From positions 62,001 through 126,000 of the forward strand of contig NZ_VWPL01000003.1 in assembly GCF_008630065.1 (NCBI RefSeq): 64,000 bases of DNA. Direction: 5' to 3'. Positions 16,511 through 25,578 of the stretch are shown here, piece by piece. The notes beneath the pieces were generated by a model. It was not told the origin of the DNA and did not search any database. It was given only the letters and a program-made list of their open reading frames with translations. A program made the translations under genes and the position numbers. The first letter of the stretch is position 1. Every line of letters starts with the position of its first letter. The stretch comes from Blastochloris sulfoviridis. Its GTDB lineage: Bacteria; Pseudomonadota; Alphaproteobacteria; Rhizobiales; Xanthobacteraceae.

Positions 16511-17056
16511 ATGGCTGAAACCACTGCGCATACCGAGGTGCCGGGCGGGCACAAGGGCGTGTTTCCTCCGTTCAACAAGGAGACATTCCCCACCCAGCTC
16601 ACCTGGCTCGGGATCACCTTCATCCTGCTCTATGTGATGATGGCCAAGGTGGCGCTGCCGCGCATCGGCTCGATCCTCGAGGAGCGGCGCGGCCACATCG
16701 ACGGCGCCATCGCCGAGGCCGAGCGGTTCAAGCGCGACAGCGAGGCGGCGGTGGCCGCCTACGAGAAGGCGCTGGCCGAGGCCCGCGGCAAGGCGCACGC
16801 CATCGCCGGGGCCACCCGCGACAAGCTCAACGCCGAGGCCGACGAGCGGCGCAAGGCCATCGAGGCCCAGCTCGCCGAAAAGCTCGCCGCCGCCGAGACG
16901 ACGATCGCCGACACCAAGGCCAAGGCGATGGCCAATGTCGAGGCGATCGCCACCGAGGCGGCGTCGGCCATCGTCGAGAAGCTGATCGGCAAGACGCCGT
17001 CGTCCGACGCCGTCCGCGCCGCGGTGGCCGACGCGACACGGGGAGGACGGGCATGA
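16511..17056 (+). CDS. atpF': ATP synthase F0 subunit b'
   Basis: The product has 181 residues. An N-terminal stretch includes FPPFNKETFPTQLTWLGITF, then comes a single transmembrane helix (about residues 35-55). A long Ala/Glu/Lys-rich amphipathic helix forms the peripheral stalk. The b/b' pair, instead of two identical b subunits, is typical of photosynthetic and many other alphaproteobacteria. It overlaps atpF by 4 bp (ATGA), which couples their translation in equal amounts. Confidence 0.93.
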   Translation: MAETTAHTEVPGGHKGVFPPFNKETFPTQLTWLGITFILLYVMMAKVALPRIGSILEERRGHIDGAIAEAERFKRDSEAAVAAYEKALAEARGKAHAIAGATRDKLNAEADERRKAIEAQLAEKLAAAETTIADTKAKAMANVEAIATEAASAIVEKLIGKTPSSDAVRAAVADATRGGRA

Positions 17057-17538
17057 TCGAGTCGCCTGAATTCTGGGTCGGCGTCGCCTTCTTCATCTTC
17101 TTCGGCATCCTTGGCTACTTCAAGGTGCACAAGGTGATGGTCGCCTCGCTCGATTCGCGCGCGGCGCGGATCGGCACCGAGATCGCGGAAGCGACCCGGC
17201 TGCGCGAGGAGGCCGAGAAGGTGCTGGCCGACTACAAGCGCCGCGAGGAAGAGGCCCACGCCGAGGCCGACGCCATCATCGCCTTCGCCCGGCAGGAGGC
17301 CGAGCGCATCGCGGCCGAGGGCAAGGCCAAGGTCGAGGAGTTCGTCGCCCGCCGCACCAAGCTGGCCGAATCCAAGATCGCCCAGGCCGAGACCCAGGCC
17401 ATGGTCGAGGTGCGCACCATCGCCGCCGAGGCTGCCGCCAAGGCCGCCGAGCACGTGCTGGTGCGCGAGGTGAAGGGCAAGGTCGCCGAGGATCTGCTGG
17501 GCAGCGGCCTCGACGCCGTCAGGACCCGGATGAACTGA
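17053..17538 (+). CDS. atpF: ATP synthase F0 subunit b
   Basis: The gene encodes 161 residues. MIESPEFWVGVAFFIFFGIL provides the membrane anchor and a charged coiled-coil helix the stalk, ending in the short amphipathic region GKVAEDLLGSGLDAV. It pairs with b' in the peripheral stalk. It is the last gene of the operon, followed 27 bp later by a strong intrinsic terminator. Confidence 0.95.
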   Translation: MIESPEFWVGVAFFIFFGILGYFKVHKVMVASLDSRAARIGTEIAEATRLREEAEKVLADYKRREEEAHAEADAIIAFARQEAERIAAEGKAKVEEFVARRTKLAESKIAQAETQAMVEVRTIAAEAAAKAAEHVLVREVKGKVAEDLLGSGLDAVRTRMN

Positions 17539-17565
17539 GCCGGCGAACGATATTGCGAATCAAAG

Positions 17566-17588
17566 AGGCCGCGCGAGCGGCCTTTTTT
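17566..17588 (+). terminator. intrinsic terminator of the atp operon
   Basis: The stem AGGCCGC, loop GCGA, stem GCGGCCT and a run of five Ts follow atpF by 27 bp. This is the clearest Rho-independent terminator in the window. Confidence 0.92.
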
Positions 17589-17617
17589 GTTGGGCTCATG
17601 GCTTTGTTGGGCCGCGT

Positions 17618-18143
17618 CATCCCGGGCGAGGCGCAAGCCGAGACCCGGGATCGTCCGCAGAACATCGCGCCCCCTTCCGTCCGCATAAAGGGCGCCCCTT
17701 CCGGATGACGATCCCGGGTCGCGCGGCAACGCCGCTTGCCCGGGATGACAGCCTCCCCGCGGTGTCATCCCGGACGGCGCGCAGCGCCGAGCCGGGATCG
17801 CATGCCTCAGTCTCGTCATCCCGGGCGAGCGCAGCGAGACCCGGGATCGTCCGCAGAACATCGCGCCCCCTTCCGTCCGCATAAAGGGCGCCCCTTTCCG
17901 GAGAACGGTCCCGGGTCGCGCGGCTGCGCCGCTTGCCCGGGATGACAGCCTCCCCGCGGTGTCATCCCGGACGGCGCGCAGCGCCGAGCCGGGATCGCAT
18001 GCCTCAGTCTCGTCATCCCGGGCGAGCGCAGCGAGACCCGGGATCGTCCGCAGAACATCGCGCCCCCTTCCGTCCGCATAAAGGGCGCCCCTTTCCGGAG
18101 AACGGTCCCGGGTCGCGCGGCTGCGCCGCTTGCCCGGGACGAC
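17618..18143. repeat. tandem array of an approximately 197-bp intergenic repeat
   Basis: Landmark CCGCATAAAG occurs at 17681, 17877 and 18074, giving a period of 196-197 bp and nearly three units. Each unit contains inverted pairs of the type GTCATCCCGGGCGAG and CTTGCCCGGGATGAC. Single relatives occur at 39579-39690 and 42222-42526. The region 17589-18250 holds no gene; open frames here are identical copies produced by the repeat. Confidence 0.9.
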
Positions 18144-18163
18144 AGAGCCGCGAGGCAGACGAG

Positions 18164-18240
18164 GGCGCAATAGCGAAGCGTATTGCGCCGATCCCAGCCG
18201 AAGCACAAATGGCGGAATACGCTTCGCTATTCCGCCCTAC
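18164..18240. repeat. paired hairpins with complementary loops
   Basis: Two hairpins lie side by side: GGCGCAATA-GCGAAGCG-TATTGCGCC and GGCGGAATA-CGCTTCGC-TATTCCGCC. Their 8-base loops are exact complements. A second copy of the pair is at 58953-59030. Confidence 0.8.
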
Positions 18241-18250
18241 CGCCCCTACC

Positions 18251-19801
18251 CTACTCCGCCACGGGCTTGGTCCAGCGCAGCACCGGCGTGCGGGCGGCGC
18301 GCGTCTCGTCGAGGCGGCGGCGCGGCGCGAAATGCGGCGCGCCGGCGAAGCGCGCGATGTCGCCACGCCGCACGCTCATCGCGATGTCGCGCATCGTGGC
18401 GATGAACAAATCGAGCGACGCCTTCGATTCGCTCTCGGTCGGCTCGATCAGCATGGCGCCGTGCACAACGAGCGGGAAATACACCGTCATCGGGTGAAAG
18501 CCCTCGTCGATCAGCACCTTGGCGACATCGAGCGTGGTGACGCCGGTATCCTCCAGCCAGGAATCGTCGAACAGCACCTCGTGCATCGCCGGCCGGTCGG
18601 GGAACGGCAGCGACATCACGTCGGCGAGCGACGCCTTGATGTAGTTGGCGCTCAGCACCGCATCCTCCGACGCCTGCCGCAAGCCATCGGCACCGTGCGA
18701 CAGGATGTAGGCGAGCGCCCGCACGAACATGCCCATCTGGCCGTGGAACGCGGCCATCCGCCCGAACGGCGAGACACCCTCGCCAAAATCGTGCTCGACC
18801 AGAATGAGCCGCCCGCCCTCGCGGCGCAGGAACGGCACCGGCGCGAACGGCGCCAGCGCCTCGGACAGCACCACCGGCCCCGCCCCCGGCCCGCCGCCGC
18901 CGTGCGGCGTCGAGAAGGTCTTGTGCAGATTGATGTGCATGGCGTCGACGCCGAGATCGCCCGGCCGCACCTTGCCGACGATGGCGTTGAAATTGGCGCC
19001 GTCGGCATAGACCAGCCCGCCGGCCTGGTGGATCAGCTCGGCGATCCGCACCACGTCGCGCTCGAACAGCCCGCAGGTGTTGGGGTTGGTGAGCATGATC
19101 GCCGCGACGTCGGGCGTGAGCTGGTCGAGCACGTCGGCGGGATCGACCGTGCCGTCGTCGCGCGCCGCCAGCGGCGACACCTGGAAGCCGAGCAGCGCGG
19201 CGGTGGCCGGGTTGGTGCCGTGCGCGGAATTGGGCACCAGCACCACCGTGCGATGGCCCTCGCCGCGCGCCTGAAGCGCCGCCTTGATCGCCATCATGCC
19301 GCAGAGCTCGCCGTGCGCCCCGGCCTTCGGCGTCAGCGTCACGGCAGCCATGCCGGTGAGCTCGATCAGCGCCTGCGCCAGCCGCTCCATCAGGTCGAGC
19401 GCGCCGGGCACGGTCGAGAGCGGCTGCAGCGGATGGATGTCGGCGAAGCCGGCAAGCCGCGCCATCTTCTCGCCCAGGCGCGGATTGTGCTTCATCGTGC
19501 ACGAGCCGAGCGGGAACATGCCCGAATCGATGCCGAAATTCTTCTGCGACAGCCGCACGTAGTGGCGCATCGCCTCGGGCTCGGAGAGGCCCGGCAGGCC
19601 GATCGGGCCGGATCGCACGAGCCCGCCCAGCCGGTGCGCCACCTTCGGCGCCTCCGGCAGATCGACGCCCGTCACCTCGGGGCGGCCGCTTTCGAAGATC
19701 AGCGGCTCCTCGATGATGAGGGCGCGATTGCCGGTGAAGGTCTCCGGAATGGCCTCGACCGGTTCGCCGACGTCGGTGGGGCGGCCCTGGCGGTTCAGCA
19801 T
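18251..19801 (-). CDS. gcvPB: glycine dehydrogenase (decarboxylating) subunit 2
   Basis: The 516-residue protein is the PLP-binding half of split P-protein. The PLP lysine is in INLHKTFSTPHGGGGPG, with supporting motifs HGTNPATAA and NPNTCGLFE. With subunit 1 it decarboxylates glycine and passes the aminomethyl group to the lipoyl arm of GcvH. Its ATG shares one base with the gcvPA stop (TGATG), so the two subunits are coupled. A much longer upstream open frame is an artefact of GC bias. Confidence 0.97.
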   Translation of the reverse strand: MLNRQGRPTDVGEPVEAIPETFTGNRALIIEEPLIFESGRPEVTGVDLPEAPKVAHRLGGLVRSGPIGLPGLSEPEAMRHYVRLSQKNFGIDSGMFPLGSCTMKHNPRLGEKMARLAGFADIHPLQPLSTVPGALDLMERLAQALIELTGMAAVTLTPKAGAHGELCGMMAIKAALQARGEGHRTVVLVPNSAHGTNPATAALLGFQVSPLAARDDGTVDPADVLDQLTPDVAAIMLTNPNTCGLFERDVVRIAELIHQAGGLVYADGANFNAIVGKVRPGDLGVDAMHINLHKTFSTPHGGGGPGAGPVVLSEALAPFAPVPFLRREGGRLILVEHDFGEGVSPFGRMAAFHGQMGMFVRALAYILSHGADGLRQASEDAVLSANYIKASLADVMSLPFPDRPAMHEVLFDDSWLEDTGVTTLDVAKVLIDEGFHPMTVYFPLVVHGAMLIEPTESESKASLDLFIATMRDIAMSVRRGDIARFAGAPHFAPRRRLDETRAARTPVLRWTKPVAE

Positions 19802-21162
19802 CACGCGCCCTCCCCGCCGGCCAGCACATCCGTCAGCGCCGCGACGAACGCCCCCCGGTCCTCGGCGGTCGCGGTCTCGGTCACTGCGACGATCAGGAGG
19901 TCGGCCAGCTCGGGATGGCCGGGGTCGAGCCGCGAGAACGGCACGCCGCCCAGCACGCCGCGCGCGGCCAGCGCCTCGACCACGGCGTCGGCGGGCTTGG
20001 GCAGCTTCACGGTGAACTCGTTGAAGAACGTCTTGTTGAGCACGGCCACGCCGGGAAGGGCGGCCAGCCGCTCGGCCAGTTCCACCGCGCCCGCGTGGTT
20101 GAGCTCGGCGAGGCGCCGCAAGCCGGTCTCGCCCAGCAGCGTCAGGTGGATGGTGAAGGCCAGCGCACACAGGCCGGAATTGGTGCAGATGTTGGAGGTC
20201 GCCTTCTCGCGGCGGATGTGCTGCTCGCGCGCCGACAGCGTCAGCACGAAGCCGCGCCGGCCGTCCGCGTCCACCGTCTCGCCGGCGAGGCGCCCGGGCA
20301 TCTGGCGCACGAACTTCTGGCGGGTCGCGAACAGCCCGACATAGGGCCCGCCGAAATTGAGGCCGTTGCCCAACGACTGGCCCTCGGCCACCACGATGTC
20401 GGCGCCCATGGCGCCGGGCGGCGCGACGAGGCCGAGCGAGACCGCTTCCGTCACCACCGCGACCACCAGCACGCCATTGGCGTGGGCGGCTGCCGCGATG
20501 GTGTGGAGATCGTGCAGATGGCCGAACACGTCCGGCGTCTGCACCACCACGCACGAGGTCTCGTCGTCGATCAGCGCGGCGAGCCGCTCGGCGCCGCAGG
20601 GGGCGGGCGGGGCCACCACCAGCTCGTCGCCGGCCATGCGCGAGAGGGTGGCGATGGTGTCGCGATAGTGCGGGTGGAGGTTGCCGGCCAGCACCGCCTT
20701 CTTGCGGCGGGTGATGCGGTGGGCCATCAGCACCGCCTCGGCGGCGGCGGTCGCGCCGTCATACATTGAGGCGTTGGCCACCTCCATGCCGGTGATGAGC
20801 GCCACCTGCGTCTGGAACTCGAACAGATAGTGCAGCGTGCCCTGGGCGATCTCGGGCTGGTAGGGCGTGTAGCTGGTGAGGAATTCCGAGCGCTGGATGA
20901 GGTGGTCGACGCTGGCCGGCACGTGGTGGCGGTAGGCGCCGGCGCCGCAGAAGAACGGCACCGCGCCGGCGGCGACGTTCTTCGCCGCCAGCCGGCCCAT
21001 CAGCCGCTCGACCTCGATCTCGGATTTTGACGGCGGCAGGTTTGGCAGGTCGCCGAGCAGCTTGCCGGCGGGCACGTCGGCGAACAGATCATCGACGCCC
21101 CCGAGTCCGGCCCGCGCCAGCATCAAGGCGCGGTCCTCGGGCGTCAGCGGCAGATAGCGCAT
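19801..21162 (-). CDS. gcvPA: glycine dehydrogenase (decarboxylating) subunit 1
   Basis: The 453-residue protein starts [19 protein letters not shown]. It carries [16 protein letters not shown] and [21 protein letters not shown], hallmarks of the N-terminal half of P-protein when it is split. Together with GcvPB it replaces the single long GcvP. Order on the minus strand is gcvT-gcvH-gcvPA-gcvPB, with 58 bp between gcvH and gcvPA. Confidence 0.97.
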   Translation of the reverse strand: MRYLPLTPEDRALMLARAGLGGVDDLFADVPAGKLLGDLPNLPPSKSEIEVERLMGRLAAKNVAAGAVPFFCGAGAYRHHVPASVDHLIQRSEFLTSYTPYQPEIAQGTLHYLFEFQTQVALITGMEVANASMYDGATAAAEAVLMAHRITRRKKAVLAGNLHPHYRDTIATLSRMAGDELVVAPPAPCGAERLAALIDDETSCVVVQTPDVFGHLHDLHTIAAAAHANGVLVVAVVTEAVSLGLVAPPGAMGADIVVAEGQSLGNGLNFGGPYVGLFATRQKFVRQMPGRLAGETVDADGRRGFVLTLSAREQHIRREKATSNICTNSGLCALAFTIHLTLLGETGLRRLAELNHAGAVELAERLAALPGVAVLNKTFFNEFTVKLPKPADAVVEALAARGVLGGVPFSRLDPGHPELADLLIVAVTETATAEDRGAFVAALTDVLAGGEGA

Positions 21163-21220
21163 TATCCTGTCTTTCGGCGGCTCCGGCTCGCGACACCGAT
21201 GGGGGGAGCCTTGCGGGGAC

Positions 21221-21598
21221 TCAACTGATGGTTTCTATGTACAACTTGTATTGTTCGGCTGTCATCAGCGATTCGAGGGCGGCCGGGTCGTTGAGCTTGA
21301 GCTTGAGGAACCAGCCGCGGCCCTCGGAATCCTCATTGACGATGCCCGGCGCCTCGACCAGCCGGTCATTGACCGCGACCACCTCGCCGGCCACCGGCGC
21401 ATAGACCTCGCTCGCCGCCTTCACGCTCTCGACCACCGCCGCCTCCTCGCCCTTGTCCAGGGTGGTGCCGATGGCCGGCAGTTCCACATAGACCACATCC
21501 CCGAGCTGGGTCTGGGCATAGTCGGTGATTCCCACCAGGGCGGTATCGCCTTCCAGACGAACCCATTCATGCTCTTTGGTGTAGTGCGTGTTCGGCAT
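21221..21598 (-). CDS. gcvH: glycine cleavage system H protein
   Basis: The 125-residue lipoyl carrier contains [31 protein letters not shown] and the lipoylated lysine in [17 protein letters not shown] (about residue 63). It shuttles the aminomethyl group from P-protein to T-protein. Length and ends are normal for the family. Confidence 0.97.
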   Translation of the reverse strand: MPNTHYTKEHEWVRLEGDTALVGITDYAQTQLGDVVYVELPAIGTTLDKGEEAAVVESVKAASEVYAPVAGEVVAVNDRLVEAPGIVNEDSEGRGWFLKLKLNDPAALESLMTAEQYKLYIETIS

Positions 21599-21678
21599 TC
21601 TGACCCCTCATATCCCGGCTTCGTGATCCCCGCGTAACGGCCACGCCCTCGCGGGCGCGCCACAGGAATCGGCAGCAA

Positions 21679-22890
21679 TCATACGCCCCGGACATAGCGA
21701 TGCGGTACGAATGGCAGCGCCACCACCCGCGCCGTCAAGGGCTTTCCCCGGACCATAAGCTTCACCGGCGTTGCCGGCTCGGCAAAGCGCCGATTGACAT
21801 AGCCCATCGCCAGCGGTCCGCCGAGGGTGGGGCCGAAGCCGCCCGAGGTCACCGTGCCGATCGGCTGGTCTTCGAGATCGACGATCGCCGCGCCTTCGCG
21901 GGCCGGCGCCTTGCCCTCCGGCAGCAGGCCGACCCGCAGCCGCGCCGGCCCTTCGGCGATCTCCTTGAGGATGTGCTCGGCGCCGGGAAAGCCGCCCTCG
22001 GCGCGCCGCCGCGGCGGGATCGACCAGGCGAGGCCCGCCTCGACCGGCGTGGTGGCGGCGTCGATGTCGTGGCCATGAAGCGGCAGGCCCGCTTCGAGCC
22101 GCAGCGAATCGCGCGCGCCGAGCCCGACCGGCGTGACGTCGCGGTCGGCCGCCAGGATGTCCCACAGCTCGACCACCCGGTCGGCGCGCACCGAAAGCTC
22201 GAACCCGTCCTCGCCGGTATAGCCGGAGCGCGAGAGGTGCACCTCGATGCGGCCGATGCGGAAGCTTTTCGCCGTCATGAACACCATGTCGGCGATGCCG
22301 GGCAGGTGGCGCGCCAGCACCTCGGCGGCGGCCGGCCCCTGCAGCGCCAGCAGCGCGCGGTGGTCGGCGCGCATCAGCCGCACGCTGGCCGGCAGGCGCT
22401 GCTCGATCCGGTCGAAATCGGCGGCCTTGGTGGCGGCATTGACCACCAGCATCAGCACCCCGTCCTCCCCCGGCTCGTCGGAGCGGGTGACCATCAGGTC
22501 GTCGAGGATGCCGCCCTCGTCGCTGAGGAGCTGGGTGTAGCGCAGCCGCCCCGGCTGCAGCCCGAGAATGTCGGCCGGCACCAGCGCCTCCAGCGCCCGC
22601 GCGGTGGTCTCGTGGTCGGGACCGAGCAGGAACGCCTGGCCCATGTGGGCGATGTCGAACAGGCCGGCCTTGGTGCGGGTGTGGGCGTGCTCGGCGAGGA
22701 TGCCGGTGAGGTACTGCACCGGCATCTCGTAGCCGGCAAAGGAGACGAATCGGGCGCCGCGCGCGGCATGGCGCGCGTGCAGCGGCGTCTGCCGGAGCGG
22801 TTGCTGGGGCTCGACGGCGGGCGCGGCGTCGGTCGGCTGGTCGGACGGCTGATCGGTCGTCGATTGATCGGTCGTCGATTGATCGGTCAT
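21679..22890 (-). CDS. gcvT: glycine cleavage system T protein (aminomethyltransferase)
   Basis: The protein has 403 residues. From about residue 31 (LRQTPLHARHAARGARFVSFAGYEMPVQY) it is standard GcvT, which moves the methylene group to tetrahydrofolate and releases ammonia. Folate-site motifs such as YTGEDGFELSV are present. Before that is an unusual 30-residue leader with the repeat TDQSTTDQSTTDQPSDQPTD. It is encoded by a DNA repeat that continues in degenerate form upstream of the gene. The true start may lie downstream of the repeat, but no better ribosome site is evident. Confidence 0.94.
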   Translation of the reverse strand: MTDQSTTDQSTTDQPSDQPTDAAPAVEPQQPLRQTPLHARHAARGARFVSFAGYEMPVQYLTGILAEHAHTRTKAGLFDIAHMGQAFLLGPDHETTARALEALVPADILGLQPGRLRYTQLLSDEGGILDDLMVTRSDEPGEDGVLMLVVNAATKAADFDRIEQRLPASVRLMRADHRALLALQGPAAAEVLARHLPGIADMVFMTAKSFRIGRIEVHLSRSGYTGEDGFELSVRADRVVELWDILAADRDVTPVGLGARDSLRLEAGLPLHGHDIDAATTPVEAGLAWSIPPRRRAEGGFPGAEHILKEIAEGPARLRVGLLPEGKAPAREGAAIVDLEDQPIGTVTSGGFGPTLGGPLAMGYVNRRFAEPATPVKLMVRGKPLTARVVALPFVPHRYVRGV

Positions 22891-23035
22891 GGACTTGGCC
22901 TCGGGCAGGACTTCGGACAGGACAGGACTTCAGGCGCGGCAGGACTTGGGCAGGACAGGATTTCGGACAGGGCAGGGCGTCAGGCGCGGCACGGCTTCAG
23001 GCACAGACGGGAGTTCAGACCCGAACGCGCGCCAG
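22891..23035. repeat. degenerate direct repeats upstream of gcvT
   Basis: Copies of a loose unit built on CAGGACTT, GGACAGGACAGGA and CAGGCGCGGCA recur at roughly 50-bp spacing. No glycine riboswitch core (GCCGAAGG with CTCAGGCAAAAGGACAGA) could be found on the minus strand. Confidence 0.55.
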
Positions 23036-23122
23036 GGCAAGCGGCGATTGCGACCGGCCCGCGCATTCCCGCCGGCCGGCGCCCCGCTCCTGCCGGGAGC
23101 CCGGAAAGGTCAGCCGCGGCCG

Positions 23123-23788
23123 TCAACCGCCACGCGCGGATGTCTTCGATTTCCGACCGGTTTTCTCAGGCTTTCCGCTGGGATCGAAGCCGACATACAC
23201 GACGTAGTTTTCAAGATCGTCCGGTTTCGGCAGAGGAAAACTGACGTCTTCCTCGATATGCAGGAAGGTCGACTGCGTGCGTCCGTCCGGCATCTGCGCC
23301 GGCACCAGATAGAACCGCGTCCACACCGTCTTGGGCGTGGTGCCCTCGTGCACCACGGCGATGCGCAGCGGCACGTCGACCTTGCCGGGGCCGCCGGCCT
23401 GCCCGGCGAGCAGCCGGCCCTCGACACCCACCTTCATGGTCATCATCTGGCCCAGTGCCGCGCATTCGCGCGCGGTCTGGCCGAACGTCGCCTGATAGCG
23501 GAGCTGCTGGCCGGCGTCGCGCGTGTTCGCAAACACCTGGAAGGCGGCCGCCCCGGTGCGCACGGTCACCATCGGGCACTCGTAATGGGCCTTGCCCGCA
23601 TCCTCCGGCGCCGGCTCGGGCGACGACGCCCCGGTGGCGAACATCCGGCCGACCCGGTCGGCGAACGACGTGCCGCCCGATCCCGATGTCTCGCCGATCT
23701 GCCCGGTGGTGCCGCAGCCGGCCAACGCCACCGCTACCGCCATCGCCGGCGCGAGCCGGCACGCGACCTGCCACCCCCTCATCGTCAT
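23123..23788 (-). CDS. lipoprotein of unknown function
   Basis: The product has 221 residues. A signal peptide ending in the lipobox ALAGCG predicts lipidation at Cys25. A Gly/Ser linker and a mostly beta domain with HYECPMVTVRTGAAAFQVFA and two further cysteines (ECAALGQM) follow. The C-terminus is basic (KPEKTGRKSKTSARGG). I do not recognise a named family. It lies between gcvT and the M16 pair, on the same strand. Confidence 0.8.
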   Translation of the reverse strand: MTMRGWQVACRLAPAMAVAVALAGCGTTGQIGETSGSGGTSFADRVGRMFATGASSPEPAPEDAGKAHYECPMVTVRTGAAAFQVFANTRDAGQQLRYQATFGQTARECAALGQMMTMKVGVEGRLLAGQAGGPGKVDVPLRIAVVHEGTTPKTVWTRFYLVPAQMPDGRTQSTFLHIEEDVSFPLPKPDDLENYVVYVGFDPSGKPEKTGRKSKTSARGG

Positions 23789-23882
23789 CGACGCCCCCTG
23801 CGTACAGCCCTGTCTTCGTCCGCCGCGCAGGTTCCTTGCGCAGCCGGCCTCTTACGCCATTTCGCGGTGATCGGCTCTTTTC

Positions 23883-24035
23883 TTCCCTCTCCCCTTGCGG
23901 GAGAGGGTGGCGAGACCGAGCAAAGCGAGGTCGCGCCGGGTGAGGGGTACATACGGCATATGCTGGAAAATTCACCCCTCACCCGCCTCGCGATCTCAAG
24001 ATCGCTCGGCACCCTCTCCCGCAAGGGGAGAGGGA
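23883..24035. repeat. inverted-repeat element of the CTCTCCCC/GGGGAGAG family
   Basis: It begins TTCCCTCTCCCCTTGCGG and ends CCGCAAGGGGAGAGGGAA, with an inner GTGAGGGGT...ACCCCTCAC pair. Related copies lie at 28599-28778, 32858-33047 and 41448-41598. The gap 23789-24165 holds nothing else visible. Long exact arms make it a possible Rho-independent barrier. Confidence 0.85.
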
Positions 24036-24165
24036 AAAAGAGCGGCTCCCAGCCGACAGCCATTCCGAGCCGCCCCCCCGGAAATCATAGATGGATTCGG
24101 CCGTTCCATAGAGCCAATTGGCGGCCACTTTGCGGCAGTCGTCAGACGCTGGCGCGCTGCCTGCC

Positions 24166-25578
24166 TCAGCCGCCCTGCCCGCCCCCGCCGGCGGGCTGGG
24201 CGAGCCCCACCGGACGGCCGGCGGCGCTGACCAGCAGCTTCCCGTGCAGCAGCCGGGCGGCGGCGCGCCGGACGTCCTCGATCGTCACCGCCGCCATCAG
24301 GCCGTTGCGGCGGTGGATATAGTCGATGCCGAGATCGTCGAGCTGGATCTGCAGGAGCTGGCCGGCGATCTTGCCGGAGGTGTCGAAGCGCAGCGCGTAG
24401 GAGCCGATCAGGTACTTCTTGGCCTTGTCCAGCTCCTCGGCGCTCGGGCCCTCCTTGGCGAGACGGGCGATCTCGCCCTCGATCACCGCGAGCGATTCGG
24501 CGGCGCGGTCGTTGCGGGTCGACACCCGGCCGATCATCAGCCCGGCATGGTCGAGCGGCATCAGGTAGCTGTAGACCGAATAGGCCAGCCCGCGTTTTTC
24601 GCGCACCTCGCGATAGAAGCGCGACGAGAAGGTGCCGCCGCCCAGGATGTGGTTGAGCACATAGGCCGGCACGAAATCCGGATCGTCGCGCTTCAGGCCC
24701 GGCCAGCCGAAGGTCAGCACCGTCTGCGGCACGTCGACATCGATCACCAGCCGCTGGCCGAGGCCCTGCGGCGCGGCATCGGCCACGTCGAGGCGCTGGC
24801 CGGTCGCCGGCAGCCGGCCGAACACCTTGTCGAGCAGCGGCGCCAGCGTGGCGGCGTCGATGTCGCCGACCACGGCGATCTTCAGCGTATCGCGCGCCAG
24901 GACGCGGCCGACGAAGGCGCGCAGATCCTCCGGCCCGATCGCAGTCACGGTCTCGGCCGTGCCCTCGACGGGGCGGCCGTAGACATGGCCGGGAAACGCC
25001 GCGGCCCACCACGCTTCCGAGGACATCGCGTTCGGATTGGTGGACTTGCGGCGGATAATGGCCAGCACCTGCTGGCGCACGCGCTCCACCGGCTCGGCGT
25101 CGAAGCGCGGCGCGTTGACCGCCAGCGCCAGCAGGCCGAACGCCTCGTCGCGGTTCTCGGCCAGCGTCTTGAGGCTGCCGCTCAGATGGTCGCGGCTGGC
25201 GCTGAAGCGCAGCTCGATCGCCTTGGCGTCGAGCCGGTCCTGGAAGGCGGCGCTGTCGAGATCGCCGGCCCCCTCGTCGAGCAGCCCGGACACCAGATTG
25301 GCGGTGCCGGCCTTGCTGGGCGCATCCTGGGTGGAGCCGCCGGTGACGGCGAATTCCAGCGCGATCAGCGGCACCGCCGGCTCGCGCACCAGCCACGCCT
25401 TGATGCCGCCGGGGCTTACCACCCGCTCGATACGGGTGGCGGTTTCGGCGTCGGCTTCGGAGACCAGGGCGAGCGTCATGGCGGTGAGCGGCATCAAGGT
25501 GACCGGCATCAAGGTGAGAGACAGGGCGGCAGCCAACGGAGCGCCGAGCCGGCGCCCCAGCGCATGAAGGCGGGTCAC
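24166..25578 (-). CDS. M16 family protein lacking the zinc motif (pair partner)
   Basis: The product has 470 residues, starting at a GTG that overlaps the stop of the upstream M16 gene (GTGA). A signal-peptide-like N-terminus (LGAPLAAALSLTLMPVTLMP) precedes two M16 domains. The HxxEH motif is missing: the matching place reads TANLVSGLLDEGAG. The R/Y substrate-binding pair typical of the non-catalytic partner is present near REVREKRGLAYSVYSY. In alphaproteobacteria such pairs form a periplasmic heterodimer. Substrate is unknown. Confidence 0.9.
   Translation of the reverse strand: MTRLHALGRRLGAPLAAALSLTLMPVTLMPLTAMTLALVSEADAETATRIERVVSPGGIKAWLVREPAVPLIALEFAVTGGSTQDAPSKAGTANLVSGLLDEGAGDLDSAAFQDRLDAKAIELRFSASRDHLSGSLKTLAENRDEAFGLLALAVNAPRFDAEPVERVRQQVLAIIRRKSTNPNAMSSEAWWAAAFPGHVYGRPVEGTAETVTAIGPEDLRAFVGRVLARDTLKIAVVGDIDAATLAPLLDKVFGRLPATGQRLDVADAAPQGLGQRLVIDVDVPQTVLTFGWPGLKRDDPDFVPAYVLNHILGGGTFSSRFYREVREKRGLAYSVYSYLMPLDHAGLMIGRVSTRNDRAAESLAVIEGEIARLAKEGPSAEELDKAKKYLIGSYALRFDTSGKIAGQLLQIQLDDLGIDYIHRRNGLMAAVTIEDVRRAAARLLHGKLLVSAAGRPVGLAQPAGGGGQGG

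Noticed and set aside
17736-18143. Two near-identical frames encoding CHPGRR/SRDRMPQS peptides
   Set aside because: They are copies made by the 197-bp tandem repeat, without ribosome sites.
18251-20554. A 767-codon frame extending gcvPB upstream through gcvPA
   Set aside because: The upstream part is Arg-rich shadow of gcvPA; the family start is the ATG at 19801 sharing a base with the gcvPA stop.
22891-23122. Glycine riboswitch before gcvT
   Set aside because: The conserved core sequences could not be found on the minus strand; the region is degenerate repeats.
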